64,000 nt of DNA from Daphnia pulex. Taxonomy: Eukaryota > Arthropoda > Branchiopoda > Diplostraca > Daphniidae. Positions within the stretch are counted from its first letter, which is position 1. Each line of letters begins with the position of its first letter. Of the stretch, positions 31,231 to 45,400 are shown piece after piece. The notes beneath the pieces were generated by a model. The model was not told where the DNA came from, ran no database searches, and saw nothing but the letters and a program-made list of their open reading frames with translations. The translations under genes were made by a program, and so were the position numbers. Location: positions 5,766,001 through 5,830,000 of the forward strand of contig NC_060019.1 in the NCBI RefSeq assembly GCF_021134715.1, in the 5' to 3' direction.

Positions 31231-31877
31231 TTATTCTTCTGCTTTGGGAGTCTCCGCAGCTTTGACTGGTTCGGCAGCTGTAGCAGCAGGGGTTTCAGCT
31301 ACCTTGACTTCGGCTGTCGACTTGGTCTCAACAGTGGGCGCCTCCTTCTTGCTTGGCTCGTCAAAGTTGTCAACTAGATCGGGAACCTCATCATCTTCTT
31401 CGGTTGTCGGTAGCGTAGCCGATGATGCTCCACCCTGTCCACCGGCAGAGGCACCTACTATCCTTTCTTTCAAGTGTGCCAAACTTTCAGTTGGCAATTG
31501 GTTGAGGATAGCTGGCAACATATCAGTGATGGCTGCAAACAAACAATGACAGATGAAATTAATAAACTTGGGAATGGCATTAACTTTTGTGAGATCTTAC
31601 GTTTGTGTTCAGCATGACCGGTGATGGCAAAAGTGTTTGCCGCTAGAGAAGCCTGTACTTTAGGGTTGTTGAAGTGGATGATTGTACCATCATCCTTGAA
31701 CATGTTGACTTCCTCAATCCCAGGGATGTTGTTGACTGTCAGTTTTTTCAAGGAACTTTGAAGCTTCTTGTCATCAGTGGTAGCAGTACGGTGGACAACT
31801 TTCTTCTTCCTGCGAGCAGTACCAGGGCCCCCGATCCTCACTTGAGATTGCAATTTTGCCAACTTCTCTGCATTCAT
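31231..31877 (-). CDS. Btf3: Nascent polypeptide-associated complex beta / BTF3 (bicaudal)
   Basis: ATG at 31877; exons 31877-31601 and 31532-31231; stop 31231; 192 residues, close to the usual 150-200. The N-terminus [20 protein letters not shown] contains the basic RRKKK ribosome-contact motif conserved in NAC-beta. The NAC domain follows ([20 protein letters not shown] ... [12 protein letters not shown]), then an acidic, Ala/Glu-rich tail ([20 protein letters not shown]). NAC-beta pairs with NAC-alpha at the ribosome exit tunnel and controls access of nascent chains to targeting factors. The second intron (68 bp) falls directly after the domain core. A 5'-UTR intron (31879-32090, donor GTAAGT) precedes the ATG. 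Overlapping plus-strand ORFs are shadows of this gene. Confidence 0.97.
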
Positions 31878-32090
31878 TCTGCAAAACAAGAAGAACATTG
31901 TTAAATCAGTTAACATTAAGGTTAAACATGAAAAAGATGAACAAATTATCACTGTATACTCTAAAAATAATTATGAGGGCTATTTTTAACCGACTAAGAC
32001 CATGCGGCCAAGGTTTGCTGTTTTTAACGAATTGTCAAATGTCACTTCATAAGAAGAACAGCAGTTCAACATGACTGTAGTCGGACTTAC

Positions 32091-32260
32091 TTCACTTTTT
32101 CACAAGTTACAGATATATAACAAGTAAATTTAAGGACGAGAACTGCGGGAAACTGTTAAAACGAACCTGTAATATGTTTGAGGCACGTGAAGCACACGAG
32201 ATCGCGGCGAGGAGGAAGATGGCGGTGGCGCCGTAGAAGAATATTGTGTTTAGGGCTGGT
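32091..32260 (-). promoter_or_regulatory. BTF3 5' exon and promoter area
   Basis: The non-coding first exon ends at 32091. Just upstream, AAGATGGCGGTGGCGCC (about 32216-32232) includes AAGATGGCGG, a YY1-type core often found at start sites of translation-machinery genes. Assignment is inference. Confidence 0.4.
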
Positions 32261-33498
32261 GTATAGGGATAGTCAATTGAAACACTATTACAATTCGCTC
32301 ATCGTTTCAATAAATATTTAAAACTAAATACGGTAAATCATTGTTTAGAATTTACAAATATTTTATGGATAAATTAATTATAATTATAAAGATAATTTGG
32401 CAGTAATTTTTTTTTTTAATTTTGTTTTGATGCGTGACGTAGTGCGCGACTTTCGAAATGTCGTCGCCAGGTTCGCCTCCAAATTGCATTATATATAACT
32501 CTGCATAACCATTTTTGCTTATGAATTAAAATAATAATTAATATTTTAAAATCACTACCATGTTTTTATTTTTATTGATCGCTTTTTAAAAAATAAAAAA
32601 TAAATAATATTTTACTGAACGCCATAGCGTAATCTTCTCTACTTAGCGATAGCGAAGCCGTACCCAGTTCTTTAATATTGCAGGCTATTACAGGGCATTC
32701 TAAAATTGAACACGTGACCCTGAAGGGCTTGTCTTATGAGGTTAAGAAGCTCAAAATGTAAAGAACAGCTCCGCTTTGGAGAGCTACTGAAAAGAGAAAA
32801 TCACTTATTGATTTCTGCTCATCAAGCAGGCACGGAAATGAATAGACAATGATGTGATGCTGTTGTACTGCAAAAAAAGAGTATATTGACTAACAGTGAG
32901 TTGATACATCCATCTCTCTGCCCTGCAAGATAGATAAGATAATTGCAACATGTTTACTTATTAGACAACTGTTACCAATGGTGTACGGTATGCACGACAC
33001 AGCGAAAACAAACGAAAAGAAACACACCAAAAACTGAAACAAAAAACCCAAAAAGTGAAAAGCTGACTTTGTCGAAAGAGATCTTGGCTCAAGTTATTTT
33101 TTTTTTTTCTTTTTCAAATGATGAATATTTCTTCTCCTACCAGAAAAGAACAAAAGGGACACACACAATATAAACGCTAGATGCACATCAGATCCCACAG
33201 AGACTCTTATTTTTCCTCGCTCGATAAGCACAAACAAATGCGGTAGCCAAAGGCGAGCTATGACTGAGAAAAAAAAAAACCCAAACCCCCTCTCCCCCCC
33301 CCCTCAAAAAAAAGAGACAAAAGAAATATGATATGATTGAGGTTGTGCAGTGTTACACGAGTGCTCGATTGAAAAAAAGATTTCAAAGTAATTTAAATAT
33401 AATGGGCATTTTTTTTTTGTTGTTGAAAAAAGGACTGGTAGAGTTTTTAAAGATGTCGTTTTAATTTTCTTTCTTCATTTCTAGAAAACAAAAAAAAT
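32261..33498. other. Intergenic DNA and kinase-gene 3' UTR
   Basis: A/T-rich. The part next to 33498 is likely the 3' UTR of the receptor kinase. An A-rich and C-rich run (33268-33312) and many poly-T tracts are present. No gene seen. Confidence 0.4.
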
Positions 33499-36400
33499 TC
33501 AAAGGTGAACGGGAGGTGGATCAGTATCGGGACGAGGTTGGCAACAAAGTGCTTCTTCGATAGCCACAAGCTCGTCGTGCAGGTCGACGAAGCTGGGCCG
33601 CTCTCCGGCTGAGCTGTGCCAGCAGGAGCGCATGACGGCGTAAATGGCACAGGACGCGTGGGCCGGCGGCTGGAGCATTCCGCCGGTCTGCAAGTAGCGG
33701 ACGACTTCCTCGTGAGACATTCCGTGGTAGGGCTGCTGGGCGTAGGAGAAGATCTCCCAGAGGCAGACGCCAAAGGCCCAGACATCCGACGACGTGGTGT
33801 AGCGGTTGAAGATGATGCTCTCCAGCGGCATCCAGCGGATGGGTATGGCATCGTTGTCCGTCCCCGTGTAGTAGTACTGCTGCCAGTGGACGCGCTGCGA
33901 CAGGCCAAAGTCGGCGATCTTGACGGTGACGCCTCCGCCGCTGCTGGGCGGCCCGTTGGAGCTGACCAGGCAGTTGCGGGTGGCCAGGTCACGGTGGACG
34001 AAGCCCCTCTGCGAGAGGTAGACCATTCCGTCGGCGATTTGGCGGCCCATGCTCGTCAAATCGGCGGCCGAGAGTTTGACGTCTTTGATGTCGCCGGACG
34101 ATCCGCCGGCCGACGACTCGGGCATGGCGATGTAATTGGACGGGCAGCAGGAGCGCAAGTATTGTCTCAGGTCGCCCAGCTCCATAAATTCCAGCAGGAG
34201 ACACATGGGCTTGCCGACGGCGCAGACGCCCAGCAAGCCGATTATGTTGGGATGATCCAGCTCGGCCAATAGGCAGGCCTCCTTCTCGAAATTGGCGCAC
34301 ATTTCATCGTCGGCCTCCTCCTTCAGCGTCTTGACGGCCACAATGGTGCAGGCCTCACCTTTGACCAGATTCGGAGCTTTGGCCTTTAATTAGAAATGGG
34401 AAATTACCAAAAATTTAATCAAAAATGACAAAAGAAAAAAGAGAAAATGAGTCCAAGTGGGGCGCCGCCCGCACAAGCGGGAGGGGACGCTCCGGCGCAC
34501 ACCCTCCTACGACCCGCTAATTTCTCGTGGCACTTACTTGAAACACCCGGCCGAATGCTCCCTGGCCAATGTCTCTGATGTAGATAATGTCGTTGCGGGG
34601 ATATTCCAGTTTCTCTAGCGATGGATCGATCCGGGCTCCGACACACTGGTACGTCGAGTTGTCTCGCAGCTTTTGCAGGTCGATCGATTCTTTCTGTGTT
34701 ATCAACAAATAACGAAGGAAGATGGAAAATGATATATATATATAATAGAGGATATGTATCACATATTGAAATGCAACCGAATAAAACAAAAGCTGTTCCG
34801 TCTCCGGCTTCGGCTCCGGGGCCGGATATATAAGACGCAGTAGTAGATGGTAGGCAAAAGAGGTGCTCTTTTTATACTTGTAATGAGGGGAGCTGGTAGC
34901 CTTGTTTGTGCTTGAAGGCCCTCTGGCAGAGCAGTAGAAACAGGAGGAAGATGAGTAACGAAAGGAAACCGACGCCGGCCAAAAGGAGAACGAATCCCGG
35001 CGTAAAAGTGGCTTCCATCGGAAGGAGAGTCACTTCAACCTCTGAATGACCTACACAAAAAAGTTTAAAAACAAAAATAAAAAATAAAAATTCAATTTCA
35101 AATGTTTCTTTTTTTGTTTGGGGGGTTTTTAGGGGCAAGTTTTGATGGATGGGCAGCTGGATCTAACGAACCGCATTGCGGGATGTCACAGGGCTGCCAC
35201 CGGACCAAAGGATCGGTGGTGTAACACCAAGGACGGGGCTCTTCTCCGCCGGCGTTCCGGCAGAAATTCTCGGCGCCCTGCATTTCAGGGAAAATGTTGA
35301 GTGGCGGACGGTTGTGCGAGTGCGGCTCCTGGGCATCCCAGCGCTGGCATGCAATCCCATCCCGAGTCACGCTCACGTTTCCTTGGTAGAAGCGGCCGCG
35401 TCCTTTGATGCACGAAGCTGATGGATTTGGAAAATGGATCGAGAGAAAATGAACACAACAAAATAAATCGACGCCCAGGGAAAGAAAGACAAAACAAATG
35501 AAAAGAATGAAAGAGTGCGCCCAAACTCACTGGTCACTTCGGCTGGAACGAGCTGAGTCAAATGGGCTCGCGAGCAACTCGGCGGATCCTGGCCGTACTT
35601 GCTGCCGCTGTGGCTGCTGGACATGAAAAAGCTCCTTGAGCCCATCCTGGGCAGCTTCTCGCATTTGGGCAGCCGGAAATGCCCACGCGATCCCAAGTAG
35701 AAGCCGCGCTGTTTGTTGCTTTCCAGCTGGGCCCAGTCGTCGACGCAAAAGAGCTGCCTCGTCGCCATACTGCAAAAATCGATAAAAGTCGCTCGTGTAA
35801 ATCATTCATTTCAAATTCCCTGGGAATAGAAAAATCAGGCTACGAGCAGTGTTCTTTTCTTTCTGTTTTTCTTTTTGTTTTAAATCTTACCAATCCTCGT
35901 AGCAGAGCGGCAACTTTCTGGCGAATCCATCCTCGTCCAGGTGACACTCGGGGAAAGCGTACAAGCACAGCAATTTCTGTCGGGATGGATCGGATCGGCA
36001 GGATATAATCAATGATTCACGGTGACCACACAACTTTTCCAATTAGTCAAGCAACATGCAAGAGTGAGGGGTGGTAAGTGTAGTGTTGTTACCTTGGCCG
36101 CTGATTTACACGGCTCCCGCAGAGTATTGACAACTTCGTCCCAGAGTCCGTGGACGAGCTGCTCGTTGAGCCAGCCGCCCGTCTGGTCGCTGCTGCTGAT
36201 GTTGTACCACACGGAGGCCGGATTGCTCAGCTGTCCCCGGCAAATGTTGCCCGTGTAGCGTCCGCAATAGCCGGCGCCGGCCTGACTGTCGTTGGCTTCA
36301 TCCTCCTGTTCACCTGTGGAAGCCGGAAATGAAGAAACGGAGAAAAAATCAAGTCGCTGTCGCTCAAGAAAATAAAAAAAAAAGGGCGAGAAATGGGAAA

Positions 36401-39400
36401 TTCTAATCTTCTCAAAAGAAAAAAGAAAAAGTTGGTTAATTGTTGATTTGATACCTCTGACGTCGCCTGGACGGACTCGCTCCAAGTTGAACATTCGCGT
36501 GTCGGTGTGCGTTTGACGGGCGATGGTGTTGCTAGCCGAGCAAGTCACGTTCACCGTCTGTTGCCAGTTGTCGTCGTCGTTGTCGTCGTTGTCGTTCCGG
36601 TCCTGGTCCTGGTCGTTTTCTTGGTCGCCCTGTCGACTGCTCTCCCAGTCAATTGCAACTACGGAGCGGATGTAACCTCGTTGAGGCCGTCTTATTGGCT
36701 CCTCGTCCGCCTCCTCGACCAAGCGCACCTGCGTCCACCGACAAATATCCAATAGAAAACGGTTACACCACGGCCTGTGCAAATGCCAAACTTGTTTCTC
36801 TTCTTCTTCTTCTTTATTAAAAAAGTCTAACGAAAATTGAGGACGGAATCGGTGAGGGAGGAGGAGGAGGAGGAGGAGGGTGTCCATTGTAGTCCAGTTG
36901 GTGTATGGCGTGTCGAGCGTCGCCAATCTTCCAAAAGGGCTCCCTGCTCCCTGCTCCTAACGGGTCGATCGATATACCTTTTCCGTCGTCTGGGCCCCCA
37001 AGTACCCCACGCTTTTTACCGTTTACCAGCTCGGGAGCTTATAGGTCGTGTGTGTCCTCTGGCCGTTTGAATACTAAGTGAAGATGGCGGATACACATCT
37101 ACACACGACTTGACAAACAAAAGAACCACGTCCACATACACGTCACGACGGCCGCCGCCGCCGCTCTTTGAAAACTGGGCAAAAGAAAATCCAATAACTC
37201 AAGTACCAGGGAGACGGGCCGGGTCGGCTCTCTAAAAAGCAGCCATCACGCCATTGACATTTTTTCCGGGAAAGAAATAAGAAAAAAAAGAAGAAGAGTT
37301 GGTTGAACGAGTTATGCCAGATGTATAATATCTAGTAGAAGACGGACGGACGGGCGGGCGCCCCAACCAACGTCCGTTGGCATTTTTGAAACATTTTCAT
37401 TTCTTTTGTGTGTCCGTGTGCCGGGGAGAAAACGTTTATTGTGTCAGTCGGATGACGTCGTCTTCTGAAGACCTTTTTAGTCCCGTCACAGCATATCGAC
37501 GTTGTCACGGTGGCGACGTTTAAGAAAGAATCAGGGCGAAACCAAACAAAACAAAAAGAAAAATAAATAAAAAGAAGAAGAAGAAGAAGAAGGAAATGAT
37601 TGGTTGGATAGCTATTTCCTTCTTTTCTCTAGATTGCTTCAAATTGCTGTTGCTTGCGGGCAAGAGAGAGAGAGAGAGAGAGTGGGGTTTGGGTGGGGGT
37701 GGGAGGGAAGTGATCTTGCATCATTGAGCCATTTCTCTTTAGGGCTCTTCCGAGGGCTGGAAGAAGAAGAAGAAGAAGAAGAAGGAGAGCACTACTACAA
37801 CTACTCGCTCATCATAATCATCTTCTTCTTTTCTCGTTGGGTTCTTTGCCCTTCCTCCCCCCACCAATGTCGTCACGGTCCAATCAATAAGCACAAAAGG
37901 AAGAAGAAGAAGAAAAAAAGGAAAGAAAATGGGCACCCGGGGAATAGATATAGACAAAACAAGACACTCGGTTCTTTTTTAACGGCTTGTCAGTCTCTTT
38001 TTATTTTGATTATTTCTTCCATCGGCGGCGCTGGATTCTTTTCCCTTTTATCATCCGAGGAATGTTTCATCGTGTCGGAGAAGATGGAATTCAAATTCTT
38101 CCACGACTAGACGAGAAAACGTCAACCGGAAATGAGGGGGGGGGGGCCAGGAAAAAATCGGAAATCAACGAGACTTTTCCTCCGACGGTCATCGATCTCT
38201 TTTGTTCGACCAAAACATCTTCTTGCGGTTTGATAGGAACAGAGATAAGTGTACGTGACTGCCGCCATCGAACGTGTCCTATCATCCGAGATCTTCTTTC
38301 ATCCCCACCACCACCGCCAGCTGTGGGTGGGTGTGTGTGTTCTGCCACCCAAAAAAGAGAGAGAGACTCCTCCTTTTTGCCATCGGATGATAATTTGACT
38401 CGACATTAATAACTGCGATGAAGTCAACGATGCGCGCTGATGAATCCACATATGCCATCATCATTGTTGGAGGAGGAGAAGGACGAGGGGATGGGAAATG
38501 GGGGGCTGACAAACAAAAAAAGGCAAGTCGGGAAAATAGCGTCGCTTAATTTAACGATCTAGAACTAGTGGAACATTTGCTCCTCTTCCGCTCGGAATCA
38601 TCTTTTTTTTTCCCCTTCCTTCTTCCTCTCCACTCAAAGTGTGTGTGTGTGTGTGTTATCTACCTTTGGGGCATGGCATTCTCTAGCTGCTTCCCTTTCT
38701 AATTGGCTTCCGGATGGAAGAGAGAGAGGCAAAGTTAGAAGTTAACGACGAGAAGAGCTAGGCAGCCCAGAACCGAACGGCCAGCCCAACTCGTCGTCAT
38801 TCTCCCGAAATAAAGCTGATGGCTTGAGCGAATCGGCACATACACAGACACACACACACAGCTCACAGCAGACACACACAATGCTAATCAATACGTCTCC
38901 ATTCTCGGGTCTATACATCTGGAGAAAGATTAGATACCCTTACATCCTGCACGTCTACTCTAGACTGCGTCAACTTTACCCCCATTACCCTCTTCCTTCC
39001 GGAAATAAGGAAAGAATCAAAATCTAAAAGAATAAAAGAAAAAAGAAAAAAATGTGGAGGATCTTTTGTCATTTTCGTGTGCGTGAAGGATTCGAAAAAT
39101 GTCTGAAATGAAGAAGAAGAAGGGAAAAAGATTTTTTTGCCCACGTCGCTGCCGTCGCCTCTTGATTCCGTCACGCTCCACCGAACTAGAAAGAAGGTCC
39201 ATTGACTTTCCTTTTTTTTTTCTTTTTCCTTTCCCGTCTCATCATCGTCGTCGTCGACAAAATCCTTGACTGTCACCAACGTCGTCAAGTTTTTTTTTCC
39301 CCGGGACAAGTAGTGGGCGGCGTCACAATATCACAACTGGAGTGGGAGGGGGGGTAAAACCAACCTGCTGGTGGAGACTCTCGTTGTTGTTGATTCGCCA

Positions 39401-42400
39401 ATGGATGACGGGCGTCGGATGGCCGAACGCCAAACACTTGAGTCTCTGCTTGCGTCGCTGTTGCCTCAGCGGGTGAATCAAAACGGGCGATTCCGGGTAG
39501 TCAGTCAGGACGGCGGCAACTGTCGATCGCATAGGGGAGAGAGAAAAGGCAAAACAACACATTGTCATTGTCATTGTGTGTGTGTGTGTGTGTCAAAAGA
39601 TATTGTCCTCTCTCTCATATTATTAAAAGCCGGAGAGAATATTGAACAACAACAACACTGCCGTCAGCGCAACTCGACAACATCTCAAAAGGAAAATGAA
39701 AACAAAAAAAGGGGCGATGGGAGGCGCCATTAGTTTGAAAGCGGATCGCCAACGGGCGGAGGTGGAAAAAAGGGAAAACTCAAAGCTCAAAGCGAAATTC
39801 CAGGGGGAAAGAAAGAAAGAAAATAAAAGCCCAAAACAATATAGATGAATTTGAAAGGTTCCAAAATTCTTTGGGCTTTGTTTGACGGCGAGAAAATGAA
39901 ATAACGACAAAATTCACGGCAATGATGGTTGCCGGTTTATATAAAAAAAAAAGGTGATGGAGACGAACAAAGTCCAAATGAAGGGGATTCAAGTTGAGTA
40001 ACATATTCTAGCTGGCGTTTCTTTTTCCCTTTTTTTGTTTTTCGAATCTCCCCAAACCCCGAAGTGGAGGTCTTGTTCATTAGACGGAAGAATCACGTCC
40101 CAGAGACTAGACAACGAGAGTTTGCTAAGAGAAAAGACGGAAGAAGGGAGAGAGAGAAGACCCTGGAGAGCTAAAAAGAGCTGGAGAGACTCTTCTCATC
40201 TATTAAAGAAGTAGAGGGCTTAGTTGGGAAGCGCGAAAACCGGGAGACCATAAAGAGAAAGTAACTTGCAACCAACTTGCGCGCAAGAGATGTACGACGA
40301 GATTAACAAACGGGAGCCTCCCGCATAGCCTAGCCCCTCACCCCCACCGCTTCTTCCTTCCTTCCTTCCTTCCTTCCTTCCTTGCTCAACAGACCTCAAT
40401 TTCCTCATTCGACTATGTGTCCTACCAGCTCTCGACCCTAATGTATCCGAGATGATTGAGGTTCACTAGGAAATGATACAAGAATAAACAACAAGTCCTT
40501 TACGAGGAGAAGAAAGTCTCCGACGCCATTGTGCCCAACTGAAACACACACACAAAAGTAAGTGAACATATGGCCGAGCTCACCTAACGCGCGCGTGTGT
40601 GTGTGTAGTAGTCGGATCCGTCGACGTGTCAATACTACTAAAGAAGGCGGCTATTTTTTTTTCCTCGAACCCAGTCCCAGCCACTACCGTCGCCCACCTT
40701 TTTCAAACTCCATTACTTAGTGCGGAGAGGAAAAAAACACACACACAAGTTCTCTCCCTCCCGTTCCCGCTCTCTCTCTCTCTTTCTCGACTTTGTAGAC
40801 ACATTTCCGATGATATCAGATTGCCTGCGGGGGTCTGGCACAATGAATAAAGAACTCAAAGTTTTCACGTTAAAGCTCAAATGGAACTAAAACTAAAACT
40901 AAAAAAAAAAGGAATAAGAAATGTGGAACGCACACAGAACACGCCAACGCGAATCCGTAATCGGGAAAATCTCTTTTTTTACTTTTCTTTTCTTTTTTGG
41001 GTACCGTCAATCCCCTCCAGTCGAATTCGTCCTGATTGCACCACACACAACTACACGCAGACACGCAGGCAGAGAAACACAGAGCTTTGATATCTCGACA
41101 TCTAACCGTTTTGCACGAAGCATCACGCTAGCGGAAAAAACAAAAACAACAAAAATAAAGTACGAAGAGGAAATGAACCATTAGCTCTAATTTTACTTGC
41201 TCCTTTGTGAAATTGCCACTTGACAATTTGGGGAAGGATCCTGCTGAATAGATTTACCTTGAACGCGCAAGTAGATGAAAGATCCGTAGACGGGCGTGGA
41301 CGAGAGGGTGGAAGTTGTTACAACACGGGGATCATCACCACCATCACCACCATAACCATCAGTTGATGGACTCGTTACTACTCCGCTTTGTTGCTCGGTG
41401 TCGTTAATGGCTGAAACGATGGTAACGTTATCAGCGTCGTCGGGCTGATCGAGTATCAAGGATCCAGGGTCGTCCAACTCTCCTCTTCCACCTTCGTCAA
41501 CAGACGCGCTATCGATGAAGCTGCTGCTGCTGCTGGATCCGACACACCTGTACAGTCCCTCGTCTGCTTCTGAAATGGATGCGAAGCGCAATGCGGAGCC
41601 CTGATGGATCAGGCGGCGGGAGCGACGGCGGTAGTGGTGGTGGTGGCGGCGGCGGCGGCGACGCCGTGCTACGACGAGGCTCTCGCCAGTCCGGGGCTTC
41701 GACTCATTGGCGTCGGGACCGGCGCCATGGTACGTTGCCCATCTCTCCCAGCGCACTGTCACAGCACTGGACACATTGGCCACGTCGGGCAGGTGACACT
41801 GCAGCGTCAATCCATGGCCGACGGCAGCTTCCACTGTCTCAACTGGACCATCTTGCACTAGACACCAAAAAAGAAGGAAAGAAAAGAAAGACAAAGTCAA
41901 AAAGAGAAAAAGGAAATAAGAAATAAAATAATTTAATAAAAAAGACAATTTAATAAACGATGAAATACGGACACTGCTGGATATCTTTTGTCCTGCTCCC
42001 ACATGACGGTTTTATTGGCTATTGATCAACTCTGTGTGTGTGTGTCGCCACTTTAGCACAAATCATTCTTCATCAATCTATATACATATAAATAGGCGCA
42101 CAGTGGAAACTAACAGTCTAGTGTCTAAAGATATCCTTAAATCGATAAAAGGAGCGACATTGGACAAAAGCACGGGGGAGGAAAACTCAAAGGGGTCCGA
42201 CGGTGGGTGAATGGGCTGAGCTGGGCTGGGCTGGGCTGGGCTGGGCTGGGCTGGGCTAGGGGGGTTTTTGTCGGTTGATATCGGAACGACATTCAGGCTC
42301 GTCAGAAAGTCTTTCCATACATAACCAGCCGTCCAGGCTAAATCCTTCTTCTTTTTTTCCCGATCTTTGATCCGTCGTCCATCGGATATTCTTTCATTCT

Positions 42401-45400
42401 GTGTCCTGGAGAAGAGGAGGAGGAGGCCGCCTTTCCATTTTCTTTTATTTAGCCTTTTCACGTCTCTCGACAAGAAAATATAAATAAAATAAAATAAAAA
42501 GAAGAAGAAAAAGCTTCCTCCTTTTTTCTAGCTTTTTCTCGGGAGAAAAGAGAAGAGACTTTACACGCTTGAACGATCTCCACGGAATGAATAAATAAGT
42601 CCAAAACGATTTAACCTGGGCAGACAGGATGATGGAGTAGAATACACAGGGCTGAAATGGTGGCAACTGACCTCTCGGGGCCATTACATTCAAGTCGGGG
42701 ACGACAACAACAACAACGGCAGAAGAGCAGGACGGCAGGGAACCTCGCGGGGGAAAAGATCAACCCCCAAAGTCACAAAAGGAGGCGAAAAAGTCGCGAC
42801 AGTATTTTCATTTTTTCCCAGGGATCGCTGGCTGTCATTGTCGATCATCGTCGCCGTTTTTCTCTTTTTCCGGCTCCGCGGAGCCGAAGAGAGACCGGCG
42901 GCGGCGGCGTCGGCGGAGTGGGGGTGGGGGGAGCTGAAAGGCGATGTCGTTGGCATCTCATCACCAAACTCAACCGACGACAATGACGGGTGAGGTCAAG
43001 CGGGACAACATCAACAAGCGTTTTACTCTCTCTACCCTACCCCTACCCTATTCTCATGGAAAACGGGGCCAAATGGCGATGCAACGTCGTCACCGTGGCG
43101 GAAGAGTCAACTTCCATTTTCTCCTCCCGGCCCAAAACCGCCGCAAGCTTAACTGTTCAGTACATATTATAGAAACACAATCTCTCAATCGTGATTATCA
43201 TCACCATCAACATTTTCATCCTCCCCCCCTCCTACCCTCTCCCATGTTTGTCTTCTTCGTCTTCCCCATTCCGGGCGGAAGAAGGAGACCCGGGGGCGGA
43301 GTGGTAGTGGTGGTCCCGCTTTAGGATTGTATGTCTCTCTCTCTCTCTCTCTCTCTTTTGCGTTAGTTCAAATAGACACATTTATGTGTGTCTTTTGCTC
43401 TATTTATTTGACAGATCCGCATAGGAGCCAGTCGGTAGGAGATCAAAGATTGCGCCCGTGTGTCTATATACGAGAGAGACGGGCAGATAGAACAAGAAAA
43501 ACAGAAAAGGAAAAAGAAAAAAAAAGAAATAGTTTGCTGGAAAAGAAGAAGAAGAAGACACACACAATGTCGTTTACAGATGCGACGGCAATCAAGTCGG
43601 GACGGAAAAGGGGAGAGCCGAGAGTTAAAGAAGGACTAACGATGAAGACGACGGGGTGATAGTTATTACATCCGATGTCGACGTGATTGAGAGACGGCCG
43701 GGCCAGGCCGGGCCGGGCTGGGCCCCTAGTAGAGCGGCTACCAGTATAGAGTGTCTTTCTATTTATGTTGCCGGATCATCGGTCACGTTCTAGACCAACC
43801 AAGACCCGAGAGAGGCTCCCCCCCCCCCATTTGCGCGCGAAAAAGAAAAGAAAAAAGAAAAAGACTTTTGGTATCAAGTAGCTCCGCAACGCCGGCCAAT
43901 GCGACGACCAACAAGAGAAAAAGAAACAAAAGAGAGAAGATACCTTTAAATAACATCAAGAAATATATATTTTTCTAAGTGAAGAACGGCAGCCGGAGAA
44001 TAAAAGAGAAAGAAAAGGAAGAAGAAAAAAAATACGGCCGACAAACACCCAAGTCCCTTGATGTGTCGAGTCCAATAATCCAATCAACTCTGCTAGGAAA
44101 CGGCCAGCCAGCCGGGAATCTACGTTGCACTTTCCCCCCACCAATGGGGGTGGGAGGGGGTAAAGAAAGGCAAAAAAAGAAGGTGGAAAGAGAGAGTATC
44201 CTTAAAGATTTACTGTTATGATTTTTCTTTTTCTTTTCCTTCCCCCTTTTTCCACGTAGTGTGTGTATGTGTGTGTGAACGGTGAGAGAAACATGGAGGT
44301 ATATATATTTTATACCTATACCGTATAGGCTATACGCAGTGCTGCTCAGAGGCACGTCATCAAGATAACAAATGGGATCATTGCCGGAGCAGCAGCGCGA
44401 ATTTTCCCTCTTTTCTGTTCTCCTCTGCGGTGGAATAGAGTAGACATAGACACAGTATATTATAACCTATTCCGTCGTGACAGTCGTTGGGGGAGGCATC
44501 AAGGCCCCATCCTCGCCATTTATTTAACGAGACTCTACGACTCTCCGACAATCTTTCCTTGTTGTAGTGCACCGCCATAGATATATATACAACAGAGTAT
44601 TCGTATATGGGGAAAACCTTGATACAACGGGATGAAGTAGTCATAAAAAAAACGGCGCCGAAAGAGAAGAAGAAGAAGAAAAAGAGGAAGAAGATGGATC
44701 TATATTTCAACGGCTTAGTGGATGGGAAGTAATACTACTCTTCAAAGCGCGAGAATGGAAATGCAGCACACATTGATAAGATTGTGAACTGTACGTAAAA
44801 CCCAGCCGCGTTGCTCCGAGCAACGAGATGGATGATCAAAAGCAAAAAAAGAAATACGCACATATATATGTATATATACCTTTTCTCAACAACAAACTAG
44901 TGGAGACGTACTTTACTCCCTGACACCGGTAAGAATTGAACGCTGCTGAATAAAAGAACACGTCCATCTTTATAAAGTCGAAAAGAACTTGATCCCCCAA
45001 ACAGCCTTTTGATAATTCCTATTTCCCTCTTCTTTGGCAGGGAAATAGGAAAACATACATCTGAAATTTCCCTAGACTAAGCAGCATCTTCATTGAAAAG
45101 TTTCCTTTTTCTAACCCCCTCTTTTTCTTCTTCTTCTTCTTCTTTACTCTTCACTGAAACGGGTGAGTGGGGGGCGAGAAGTAAAAAAAAAAGTTTACCT
45201 TCTAAAAAGGGTGAAGCGAAAGACGATGACAAGAGAGACCAATCTGTGCGGCTGACAGGTTTCTGATGATGCGATCAACCTCTTGAAAAACTCGGTGGAA
45301 AGGAGAGAGAAAAAAAGACTGTTGAACAAAGACTTCCAGGACGGGTGGGGGATCCGGCCCAGCAAATACAACGGTGACAAAAAGAAAGGAGAGAAACACA

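Noticed and set aside
31470..31952. Single 160-codon BTF3 ORF
   Set aside because: It reads into both flanking introns; the spliced two-exon model gives a normal NAC-beta protein.
33616..34272. 218-codon plus-strand ORF
   Set aside because: It is the antisense shadow of the GC-rich tyrosine-kinase exon, which has clear homology on the minus strand.
36009..36926. 305-codon minus-strand ORF
   Set aside because: It reads through two receptor-kinase exons and the introns between and beside them; only the exon parts (36728-36455 and 36313-36093) are supported, in phase with neighbours.
37604..38409. Long ORFs with poly-Lys/Glu stretches
   Set aside because: Translations of GAA/AGA and CTT simple repeats inside a receptor-kinase intron.
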